A stretch of 64,000 nt of DNA from positions 14,690,501 to 14,754,500 of the forward strand of contig NC_092672.1 in the NCBI RefSeq assembly GCF_964355755.1, in the 5' to 3' direction. The notes beneath the pieces are model-generated. The model was not told the origin of the DNA and did not search any database. It saw only the letters and a program-made list of their open reading frames with translations. Below are positions 22,758 through 33,700 of this stretch, in pieces. Position numbers and translations under genes: made by a program. The stretch is from Antedon mediterranea. Taxonomy: Eukaryota > Echinodermata > Crinoidea > Comatulida > Antedonidae. Numbering within the stretch: position 1 is the first letter of the stretch; every line of letters begins with the position of its first letter.

Positions 22758-24296
22758 ATGAGTATTCAATACAGATTTGTATTGCTCAGGTCAAACAATA
22801 AGAAACATTCTGGTAGTAGAGGCTTGAGGTTTTGGAACGATAGTGTTATAAGAAGGCTTCTCTTTGTTTATATCATTTTACAACATACAGTAGATGGCAC
22901 AGATATAAGAAATTCACCCCTATTAATCGTTGCTACTGAAGGTGAACCATTTCAGTTAGATTGTACTGTGCGACCGTTGTTTCCAAAAGTTCCAATATTT
23001 TGGTTTCGAGGAAATCAAATTATTGCAAAATATAACCCTACTATTGATGGCGTCGAAGAACCTTTCAAATCAAAATTTACGGGTGTATTTGAATCAACAA
23101 CAAGTGCAAACATTTTTATGTTGACTATCAGGTATGTTGAAGTATCTGATGCCAGTTATACATACAAATGTGCAGCCAAAAATAGTTTTAATGAACTAAT
23201 ATGGTCTGAAGGATCTGAATTAAAAGTGAATGAAATTCCAGATTCTAAATATCCTCTTTGTGAGCCCAGAGATCAAACATTCAATGAAAATTCAAGAAAG
23301 TCGCTCACATGTCGCTCAGAGGTAATTGAGCCTCCTGTTACATTGCAATGGTATAAAAACAGTAAACTATTGAACGCAACAACATCATTTACTGGAAATG
23401 AAGTGAAAGTTAAATATGATTTTGAAGTGAAATATGAAGATGCAACTGCAGAATTTATGTGTGTACAATCATCAAGTACCATTACAAAATTGAATGGAAA
23501 TTGTACAATAGGTCCAATATTTGTCAATTACTTGCCAAGGGTTACAATAGAATGTCGTTCTACTAAAACGTACAAAAACAGGTCTGCAATAGTAAAGTAC
23601 AATGATGTTACTGTGTTAATTTGTATAGCCAAAACTGCTCATGCGTATCCAAATTATAAATGGAAGTTCAGTAAATGGTTAAGTCCAGAAGACTACATCC
23701 TTTCACCAGATAATCGATACGTGACATTTACTGCTAAAGAGAAGCATGACAATGTAATGGCTACCTGTACCGTAACAAATAAGCTAGGCTCGGGTTCTGC
23801 AAATATAACTATTTATGTGACTGATATTAAGAACTTAACTCCTAGCCCAACTATTATTAACTTTCCACCACAAAAATCACCTGAAGTCCCACCGTCATTA
23901 ATTGTTGCAATAATTGGAATTTGCACATTATTTATTGTTATTATAATGTCAGGCGTTTTATGCTGCCTAAAGTTTTATATGCATAGGCAATTTATTAATG
24001 CACATATCCGCCGGCAAGAGATTTACCAAAGGCACAAACCCTCCATAGGGTGCACAATTGCTCAACCAGAAATATATTTTGAGCCCAAAGATAGTATTTC
24101 TCAAAGTACAAACACATCTGATGGAACTAGTTCAACTAAAAGATCAATTGGAATTCAGGTTTTACCCCAAGTAAACTTAGAACTACAAGATATTCATCAG
24201 CAGCAAACATTACCTGCACGTTATAGGGGACGACCTTTACCTAAACCGGGCCGACCAAGTTCACCAATAGTAGACTGTGGCTGTTCTTTTGTCTGA
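22758..24296 (+). CDS. Three-Ig-domain type I membrane receptor, single coding exon
   Basis: A 512-residue protein. The ATG at 22758 is the first in frame after a TGA at 22734. A hydrophobic segment at residues 31-46 (IRRLLFVYIILQ) probably acts as an unusually internal signal peptide. Three Ig-like domains follow, each with the cysteine pair and core tryptophan: C69, W82, C138 (with DASYTYKC); C185, W198, C235; and C289, W302, C337. N-glycosylation sequons occur at N206, N248, N274, N349 and N359. Residues 380-404 form a transmembrane helix ending in a CC pair. The cytoplasmic tail of about 107 residues has a proline-rich PARYRGRPLPKPGRP stretch and ends in SFV, which fits a class I PDZ ligand. 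By fold it is probably a cell-surface adhesion or recognition protein. I do not recognise the specific gene. Lack of introns across three Ig domains is unusual and could mean an old retrocopy. Intact frame and motifs argue that it is functional. Confidence 0.85.
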   Translation: MSIQYRFVLLRSNNKKHSGSRGLRFWNDSVIRRLLFVYIILQHTVDGTDIRNSPLLIVATEGEPFQLDCTVRPLFPKVPIFWFRGNQIIAKYNPTIDGVEEPFKSKFTGVFESTTSANIFMLTIRYVEVSDASYTYKCAAKNSFNELIWSEGSELKVNEIPDSKYPLCEPRDQTFNENSRKSLTCRSEVIEPPVTLQWYKNSKLLNATTSFTGNEVKVKYDFEVKYEDATAEFMCVQSSSTITKLNGNCTIGPIFVNYLPRVTIECRSTKTYKNRSAIVKYNDVTVLICIAKTAHAYPNYKWKFSKWLSPEDYILSPDNRYVTFTAKEKHDNVMATCTVTNKLGSGSANITIYVTDIKNLTPSPTIINFPPQKSPEVPPSLIVAIIGICTLFIVIIMSGVLCCLKFYMHRQFINAHIRRQEIYQRHKPSIGCTIAQPEIYFEPKDSISQSTNTSDGTSSTKRSIGIQVLPQVNLELQDIHQQQTLPARYRGRPLPKPGRPSSPIVDCGCSFV

Positions 24297-24477
24297 AGAA
24301 TTTTGAATATCTACACTTTAATGTTTAAACTTTTAAAAAACTCTGTTTTCTAATAGTATATCATTCATCATATTATATGTAACATTTTCAAAACATATAA
24401 TTACCGTAATTGTCTTTGATTGTGTCATAAAGCCTACTTAGGCACTAATTATTTAATTGTAATTTTGTTGCTAGACT

Positions 24478-24691
24478 AATAAATATTTATGAATGCACTC
24501 TATATAGCCACAATTACAGTATTAGTCGAGTCATTCAGCCATGGATCATTTTTAGTGTATTCCAGAACAACTTTTAATTCAAAATGGTGGTATTTATAAA
24601 GAAAAAGTATACTGTATCTTTGAAAATTAGACATATACTGTTGTTGATTTTGTTATATTGCTCACAATGTATGTGAATTTGCTGTAATAAA
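24478..24691 (+). terminator. Poly(A) signals of the Ig-domain gene
   Basis: AATAAA occurs at 24478-24483 and again at 24686-24691, 182 and 390 bp past the stop codon. The second lies just before the inverted dispersed element that begins near 24735. Confidence 0.5.
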
Positions 24692-25159
24692 TGTTAGAAT
24701 CATCAACTATATTTTCACATAGTTTAATTGTGAATACTAGGTTTGCTTCGCTCACGTACCATCTAGGTCGTGCCCACAGATGGTTCACGAATACACAGTT
24801 ATTTCAGCGTGAAGAAAAAATGGCGATTTCAAATGTACGTACTGCAGGACTATAATAGATTGTCGTTTACAGAAACAAATAAATAGACACGATGATTTAT
24901 GTAGTCAACTAAAATTAGCACCATGGGAATTAGGCCTACTTCCTAAAGAGAAACTTGTCATAAAATACGTCCAAATTTTTTGTTTGTTTTGTATGTAACA
25001 TTGGGGTTGATGAATGGGGAAGAGGATGGGTACAAAGAGGAACAATTTTTAAATATATGCTTTATCCACTCAGTAAAGAAATATTTTTTTCATGTTTTAT
25101 ATGCCTATTTATAAATAACATTTGCGATTTAATACTTTGTTAAAACTGTCACTGTCATA

Positions 25160-25430
25160 GGGCCCGTTTACGGACAGCAAGTATCCGGATAACTTGTCAT
25201 CTTTTGGGGTCATTAATCATGCCTTAACGACCCTTAATGGCTTATTTGAGTACTACCACCTGGGTTATCCGGCCGGACCAGCCTCAGCCCGGCAAATTTG
25301 GAGGGTTGGCCAGGGGAGTTGAAGGCGACCTTGCTGGATTAAACAATGTATTTTATGAGATAATTATGCAAATCAGGCTGAAAATAAGGCCATGAGTAGC
25401 TGGATAACTAGAAGTCTGTAAATGGTAGGG
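25160..25430. mobile_element. Candidate MITE nested in dispersed element copy 2
   Basis: This block interrupts the similarity between the two dispersed copies. Its ends are imperfectly inverted: CCCGTTTACGGACAGCAAGT on the left and, in reverse complement on the right, ACCATTTACAGACTTCTAGT followed by TATCC in both. No clear target-site duplication was found. The ends are tentative. Confidence 0.4.
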
Positions 25431-25544
25431 AGAATTTTGATTTAGCCTTGTCAGGAGAGACCTCTGGCATATCCAGATACTTTAAATGTTCATAAACACA
25501 ACCTTAGTAAAGTACATGTAACAATACACCACTGCAACTGTCGG

Positions 25545-25665
25545 TAATAAAGTTTATTTGTATATTGTGCGTTTATATATCTAACAGTAGGGCCTACCCA
25601 CACTCACAGTAATAAGTTTATTTGTACATGTGTTTATATATCTAACAGTACCCACACTCGTAACA
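25545..25665. repeat. Imperfect tandem duplication of about 60 bp
   Basis: GTTTATATATCTAACAGTA, preceded by GTAATAA and GTTTATTTGTA and followed by CCCACACTC, occurs twice with small indels. Confidence 0.65.
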
Positions 25666-26025
25666 AATTTGCGATTCAAATGGCGACCAAAAATGGTTAA
25701 TACGTATTTACAGTATTGTCCAAGTATTGCAGTACTACGGTATTTGTGTTAAACCAAATAATTATATTGGAATGTTCCATGAACGTATATTAAATCTGTT
25801 TTCATCATTATGATGCTGTACTCGAGCTGTTCAACCGGTTTTCAGCTATTAAAAACAATTATCATAGAAGGAGATGCGAAGCATCCTCGTATTATTGTGT
25901 GCGGGTATTTTTCAAGATGAACATCTATTAAACACCCCTATTTGGGGCAAATCGTTGAACCTAAATTTGTTTTAATTGTCAATAACTCAATTTAATTAGT
26001 AAACAGGGTTACATCAGGTGGTGAG

Positions 26026-27300
26026 GGGAGCTTGTTATTTTCTTCTTTTGTGTTGGGTGCAACTTAACATGCAACAACTGCATATCACATATTGTTTTAG
26101 GCTTCTGGTATTTATTTATTCGTTATCAGCAGTTGGGCGTCCTTTAAAACAAAATTGTCAATTTTTATAAAAAGACAAATATTAAGCTCTCCAAATATTT
26201 GTTCCATATTTTCGCAAAACTGACATAATGATAAATGTATCTGTACTGTCTGTGAAGTTGGTTAACAGTTCTAGTTTCAAATTCAAATGGACAGTCAAAC
26301 ATGTTTGAAAAATGGATTTTGCTATGTAATGACTGTCTAATTGAATATTAGCCTTGACCTGTCAACGTTCAATGCAATTATGTTGAATAACTAGTATCAA
26401 AATATTTTGTACATTTTATCAATAGCCTTCATCTCTTCTATTTTCCACCCTATTTTTGTGACATTTGTGCATTTACGCCCTCTACAGCAACACTGAGAAC
26501 ACTTTGCAAGTATATTCTTGGGTGGTCTGGTCAGTGTCCCCTGCATTAACTCCAGATGGATACATCAGTCAGCAGTCTATTAGGCCATTGCTTCCCAAAA
26601 GAATCCATGGAATAAAGTTATAGTTATCAATTCTCATGTTCGCCTTCTTGTGATCCATGGTAAACTTCAGGCAACATAATTGTGCAAAGATTCTAATGCA
26701 AGTGACTCAAATAAAATGCTACACAACCAAGCTCATCTGGCCTATGCAAATTATCTCATGCATAACCAAGCTCATCTGGCCTATGCAAATTATCTCATGC
26801 ATAACCATTATCTTGTTACACAGAAGTTCTAGTTTATTCTAACCCTGAATAACATGATAAATAGATGGCAACTTAGATAAATCATGATCAGGCGGTAAGT
26901 ATGGTCACTGAGACTTATTTTTCCACGGTACGGTATTCTTTCTCGAGTTTCTATCTCATGCACGCCGCTCCTGCCAAACACAAGCTAGATGAACTTGTGA
27001 TGCAGATATAATGTATGATCGAGTTTTACAGTTAAAAATGGTATTTTGATCACAAATATGTTTGGTAAGTAATGTCTAAAAAATCCAATTACTGTAGTTG
27101 CAAATCACAAAACTTACAGCATCATTTCGAGGTTTTACAATATACTAATGATCATTGGTTTGGTCCAAATAAAATGTGACGTTTCGGCGCAAAGTAGGTC
27201 AAACCCTCACAGCATAGTGGGCTAAAACGTGCTGGTCCAAATTGTCCAAATCATTTTGGTGGACTGCATGAAAAGTTTACAAAATAAAAAATTGCATATA
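26026..27300. other. Convergent intergenic spacer
   Basis: Lies between the 3' ends of the Ig-domain gene (+) and CFAP74 (-). It contains a 39-bp direct duplication at 26725-26802 but no coding sequence that I can support. Confidence 0.45.
26725..26802. repeat. 39-bp tandem duplication containing ATGCAAAT
   Basis: Two consecutive copies beginning AACCAAGCTCATCTGGCC, each followed by TATGCAAATTATCTCATGCA. The octamer-like ATGCAAAT is present in both. Confidence 0.85.
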
Positions 27301-27318
27301 AAATTACATTTTTAGTAG

Positions 27319-27324
27319 TTTATT
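27319..27324 (-). terminator. CFAP74: Poly(A) signal of CFAP74
   Basis: TTTATT on the plus strand reads AATAAA on the minus strand, about 310 bp beyond the CFAP74 stop codon. It gives a plausible 3' UTR of roughly 27300-27632. Confidence 0.4.
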
Positions 27325-27632
27325 TTATATATTGTATAAACATTAGAAATATCAATTAAACATTTAAACACATTTTAAAAATTTGATAAATACCACAAAA
27401 ATATATATAAAAGTTGCCAAGTCGTCCAGGATTCCACTACTTTCGTCTCACTCAATAAACACTGGAGTGGTCTCAAGAAAATCCCACTCGCAAACCAATT
27501 TTAGTAGAAGCAAATAAACGAATAACCCTTCTCATTGTCATTGCATATTTGGGTGTTAACGCCAGTCCAACATTAATCCAAGATAAAAGTAGATAATATA
27601 TCTAAAAATCTCTCCTGATATATAGGTGTAGT

Positions 27633-27731
27633 TTACTCGGACAACAATTTTGTTTGAAGTGTAATCTCATATTTCTCCAATATATCACCTTTCAAATTCA
27701 AACATAGGCTTCCTCCGATACATGTATTTGG
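27633..27731 (-). CDS. CFAP74: CFAP74 terminal exon 28
   Basis: 99 nt including the TAA stop. It follows a strong TTCTTTTTTAG acceptor. Encodes GGSLCLNLKGDILEKYEITL and ends KLLSE. It closes the last beta-sandwich, and the LNLKGD segment matches the family C terminus. Confidence 0.92.
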   Translation of the reverse strand, partial: PNTCIGGSLCLNLKGDILEKYEITLQTKLLSE

Positions 27732-30700
27732 CTAAAAAAGAAAGAAAAAAAGTTTGTCAAAAGCATTTAACAATCATCAATAATCTAAACATACTCTGAC
27801 ATTCTTAAGATTGGTCTTCCAAGAAAAATGTAAGCACACTTTTGCAAGTTTCTCAGTGTCATGTGTAGGACCAAAAGTATAATACTTGACTTTTATATTT
27901 CTATTTTCTCATAAATTTACTATTATCAAGCTCATTTCATCTCTTTATCGACCTGTTTTTCTTATACTGATTTTTCTTTATATTTTGATGATAAATGAAG
28001 AATATGTCAAAATAATCTAATTCCTTGGCAAAATAAATATTATTGTCTAATAACTGTGTCAATGACATGCATGTATAGCACTATTTGGTGGCAGATGTTT
28101 ACAAACTAACCCAGTAGAGGAAAGGAAAACAAGATGCACATTCTACATAAGTAACACACTAGTGCAAGTGCATGAGTGGCATTGTTTTTATCTTTTCTAA
28201 AAGTGCGAAGGCATATAGTTTACAATTTTTATGAATGTTTTTGTACTTTTATTAAAGTCATAGCTTGTCAAAATATTTAAGTTCACATTTTTTTGTCTCA
28301 TCAGCGACAATCAACGTTGAATGACTCAGTGCTTGATTTTTGCACTATTTGTACTGTTGCAAGGAGTTAATAATAATAGTTATAGTTAATATAACTGCCA
28401 CACCGATCTGAGCGAGATTGTCAGATAAGGAATTTGGTCAAAATAGTGCTCAAACTGTGTCTACAACCGGTCAGAAGTTATTATACGTCAGCTAGACCAT
28501 GAGTTTTTATAACATGTAGCCATAGTATACAGGCACAACACCGGTAAAAAGCAAGCACCCAACATCTTGGCCTCCTAGCTAGGCCAAGATATTGTACTCA
28601 TATAAGAGTATCCTCGATTTATTTGTAACTTAACTATGGCCATAACTTAACTATGGCCATTATTTTATGTTTTCTGTAACACACACTTCCAACATCCTTC
28701 ATGTTTATATTATTTTCGTAAAACTATGGTATAGTCAATTTTGAGGGACTATACCATAGTTGGCTTGAGTGGTTAATTATGTTGGAGGGACAGAAATTGT
28801 CCTCAAATTTTCCCATAAATAATTTTCCATGATGCCACGATTTTTATGCCCATTTCTGTGGAGGTAATGGTCATTGGTAAAGTAAAATTGTTGTTGGTTA
28901 AAATCAACATGACCAGTTCTTGTAAATGAGCTTGATGTGTTTTTCCTTGAATTTGTTTGTAATTTAAAATTCATTGAAATCTAAGGTAGCCACCATAACA
29001 GTCTTATTAGGTAAATTTTACTGTAGCGAATTAATAAGTTACAACTTACATTATGACCTCTGGGTGGTGTCCATGTAAATGTAATGGTCTTTGTTTGTCC
29101 AGCCTCTACCATCCCCCTCTGTAAATCTATTTGGAAGCCTTTTGGTATTGCATTCAGTGGATCAAAATAAAATTCACCATTCTGGTACAAGTAAAAAACA
29201 TATGCATTGCTATAGTAATACCATTAGTGCATTTCATTACATAATCAATTTCCAGCATTGTATTTAAATAGAACAAATACAAATAAAAATAAATTCAATT
29301 TAATATCATTCTTGCATACTATAGTATAAAAAGCTTATACAGTACAGTAATACCTTTTTCTGACTGAATGAGTTGTTACGGATACAGCCAACTTGGATAT
29401 CTCGCTTTGCTGGTATGATTACATCTCCCTTGGAAATTGCATAAAACGTCAACAGCAAAGGAATTACAGGAACATCTGGATTCTTCAGTTTTTCTAAAAT
29501 TAAAGATCTGAAACTTAATATCTTTTTCTATATTCAGCTTGTTTAAAAAAAGTAAAACTAAAGCTTGCAAACCCTTCAGGGCGTGTGCACAGATATTCCT
29601 GAAGCTTCTGCGTAAAAAAAACCTGAAAAACATTCAAATGTATGCTAGGCTATGTTTCAAATTTTGGCCAGCAACCCATAGTTTGGGGAACAACTATTTA
29701 CCTGTCAAAGTTACATAGAAGTACAATATAATACAAAGAAAATGATATAATATTAAGCATTGTAAAGGCTAAAAGTTTCATAGAAACGTATATTATGATC
29801 CTGAAATCAACAATTATAACTGCACATGAAAAAAACCTTATAGGGTAAAAAATGATAAATAGTTTACTTAAAATTGGATATAAAATTCATGGAAAAAAAG
29901 ATTATTGTTGGGAACGAGAACTGGGTGAATATAAGAATTAATAAGTTACTACTGAATTATTTGATTACGACATTTGGTACAAAAAAAAATGTTTGCAGAG
30001 GCAGAAAATTTGATTGCACTAAATTAGTTTTAGTTGGTAAACATATATTTATTTTCAAAAAACATTTCAACTTTTATCTTTCGTAAAATAAATAACATGT
30101 AATAGAATATTAATTTTGCATAACCTTTTTAGAAGAAAAATAATATTTCTTACCATCACTTATTTCTTCAGATTTTAATACTGCAGTAAATGATTCCATT
30201 CCAGAATAAATGTCATCTCCCCCAACAACGTACATGGTGTGTGGGTTAGCACAACCTTTCAAGTAGATTTTATGATCTTCATTCTTATTACATAGTTCAA
30301 TTTGTGCACAGTCAAAGAAGAAATTACTTGTATGGTCAGGAAAGAAGGTTACAAAAATGTCTTGTGTTGCACCTACAAAATACAATTAATATTAGGAAGT
30401 AGCAAAATACAGTAAACATTAGGTAATTTTCATAAAAGAAACCAATAATAAAATGTCAAGGCAGTTTTGGCTGGCTAACAGCTAAACTTCATCTGTTATG
30501 TTTGCTAAGATGACCATTGCGATCCTTTGCAGTTGTTGTTGTCTGTGTGTTCTTTTAACGTAAACGTCTTTATTACAGTATTTGTTTATTTTAAAAACAT
30601 TACCTATTACTACTTTGAAATCAGATAAAGTTGTCCGTTCTTTAGTAAATGATGAACCTTCAGGTCATTGTTTGATGGGAAAATAAATAAATATAAATAA

Positions 30701-33700
30701 AATTTAGAGTCAAGTGGCCGAGCAAACCATAGCTATACAATCAGCACAGTTTCAAGTCAATCTTTGATTATTGTGCTGGTGGTCAGAATTCGAAGTCTTG
30801 ACCTGCTTCTTGGATAAGACCTTAAAACTGGAGGTCCAGTGAACACATCTGGCTTGTATGCACTTTATAGAAGCCATTTTATGTTTCAGAAGAATAGGCA
30901 GTTGCCAGATTCATTTCTACAGCTTTTAACTTTCAATGGAAAGCATTTGTCTGGGATAAGCATGGGTAAAAAATGGGACTGAATTTTTTGCCTCTTTATG
31001 GGTTATTTTGAGCAGAATGTGTTACAAGAATTTATGGAAAAGAAACTGGAATTCTTCAAATGATATATTGATGACTGTGTTGGTTTTATGTCAAGAACAT
31101 CAAATTATTATATGAGAGATATGGCAAAAAGTTGATTTTTATATAATGGCGGCACAAATTTACATAAAAAATATATATGGGACACTCTATGCAATACAGT
31201 AGAAAATCACAAATGTATGTAATTGAATATGTGCATCGTTTCCTTTCACAAACCTGGTTTTAATGTTCCTGCAGATGGTACACAGTCAAATACATTTCTG
31301 CCACTGCAGTTAGAACTACCCATCACTTTTCCGATACTATTGTCTCCATCAACAAAATATGGAAGTTGCTGCTTCATATTATCGTGAAATTCATGTGAAA
31401 GGTTGCTCAACAATCTTATACAATAATCTACAGACAGTGTAGATTTGTTTTCCATCTGCAATTAAAATTCGCTTGTAATTAAATCTTAAATCTATTCAAT
31501 ATTGGCATTCAGTTTGTCCAATTGATGCTGCAAAGCAGTTAAGGGCATTAACTTGCTTTGACCTCCCAGCAGTCATTGTTTGTCAAAAAGGAGTCATTTT
31601 CATTTTTAAAGTATCAAAAAGTAGCAAATGCTGGATGCGAATTTGTGTTTTATTTGGCTAAAATTCCATGTATAATAGGCCTACAATGCATAAAAAAACA
31701 AGGACAATATAAAACTAGATTTGAACTCGTCACTATGGAGTTAGGTTATCCGCCGCACAAACACCACATGCACGTCATACATTAGAATATTGCGCACAGA
31801 AAAACGATTATGCCATTGTGACCTGAAGAAAATAAATGTTAGTGTGCCCTTTCTATTTTGTGTCTAAAGTATATATACAGTATACTATATATACAGTATA
31901 CACTATATACTGTATACATACTACATACAGTGCAGAATAGGTGAAAATAATGGGACCCGCCTTTTATTACAATTTTTAGCATGATGACGTCATCAAAATG
32001 AAACACATAGATAGCAATTTTGGAAGGGAATTATCTGAGCAACAACATATTATCGTGTTGAAGAAATATGGATACGTAGAATTTGGATATTCGCTCTTTT
32101 AAATGTCATAAACTATGACGCAAAATATTAATATACAACTTTTATAATTCAACTGGTCATATGATGACACCAAAACATCCGGTACATGAATTCGTATCTA
32201 CAATTCAACAGCTCCAGAAAACTTTTTAATCATGAGCTATAACATATTGAAATTTACTGTAATGATGATAATAAGTGACTCAAGTTATTCATGAATTTGA
32301 ACATGACATCATCAAAATTTTTAAAATGATAAATCATGTGAAAGATAATTGATTGACCTAGACAATATCAAAATCTGATTATATTCGATGACGTCACAAT
32401 GTCCAGTTAGCCATATTGATGCATGATCCGATATTTACAACTCATCAACTTTCAGAATACGTCCCGTTTAGTTTTGAAACTATGACTGTTTAAAGAAAGG
32501 CATAATTTTAACCAGTTTTTGAACATTTTCATCAAAAACGACGTGCTCGTATGACATGATTTTAAGCCGAAATGGTAAAATTAAGAGGCTGGAAAAACAT
32601 AAATCACACGGATAAAATATGTTTTTCACCACACACGCACAAATTTGCTTAAAATGACAAGAAATGCGTAGAAAGTTGATTAGAAATTGTACTTTTAATT
32701 TGTAAACTTTCACGTGAATGACAATATGTTGAGAAAGTTACAAAAATGTTATGTTTGCAAGTTTTAGAGATACGAGAGACACAAAAACTACAGAAAACGA
32801 AAAAAATTGTACCTTAAAAGATTCAGTTAAATTCTCTCCAACAATCACATATCCAAAGTTCAACAAGTCATCCTCTAGTGAAGTACTGACCAGTGGCTGC
32901 ATACCTTGACCGTTTAATGACACACACAATGTTGATGTAACACATTTTATATTTAGCACTTCAACAAACTGCATGAAATGTGAAAAAACAAAACTTTTAA
33001 ACTATTAAGAAATATACTGTATTTTGCAATTTTAAATCTTTCTTGATATATTACAAATATTACTATATATAAAACACTATATATATAACCCTATTATTGA
33101 TAGATTTATTAAACTGAAAGGCATAAATAATATGGGACCAATTATGTCGAATGAGCAACTAAACAGTATAAAACAACTGTGTGCATGAATGAAATCAATC
33201 AATCCGTGTGTGAACGGCATGGCCAGATATTCTTATGAATATATGCACATTTAATAAGCTAAAGCAAGATTGGGTAAATTTTCAACAGTGCTTCATTTTA
33301 ATTGTTTAGTTCAGTAACATTTTTTTTTTTTAAATAAAAAGACATTTTGTGAAAAAGGATAATGTGAACTTACCACTTTGGCTATTTTTGGAGAAAATGC
33401 AATAAGTAATGTGTGGGTGGCATTTGGTGGAAGGGACCTTATTGCATTTAACAACTGGAATGGTCCACAGGTATCAAGTACACTACTTGTTAACTGGTGA
33501 AATAAATTAAGGAATAGTTTACAGGAATTCTGCTTAACCAGTTAAAACCAACCACAGGCATATACGTGGTTGAGACTGGCATTGGGACCACAAACAATCA
33601 GGTTTATTTCAACAAATAACAAACTGAACCTAACCCTCTAAATATCCTATCTTATAAGCTATCCATAAAGTGAATAATAATTGCTCTCAATAGAACAACT

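Larger units (their letters stand above)
24735..26025 (-). mobile_element. Dispersed element, copy 2 (inverted relative to copy 1)
   Basis: This is the reverse complement of the element at 4555-5665. It contains CGTGCCCACAGATGGTTC near 24767, CTCGAGCTGTTCAACCGG near 25820 and GGTTACATCAGGTGGT near 26007-26022. The left end carries TTCGCTCACGTACCATCTAG, half of the hairpin found at the right end of copy 1. It is longer than copy 1 because of an insertion at about 25160-25500. No coding frame. Confidence 0.6.

Noticed and set aside
28777-28974. Minus-strand 65-codon frame as the last CFAP74 exon
   Set aside because: It shows no family similarity and no good acceptor in phase. The exon at 27633-27731 has a strong acceptor, correct phase and the conserved LNLKGD motif.
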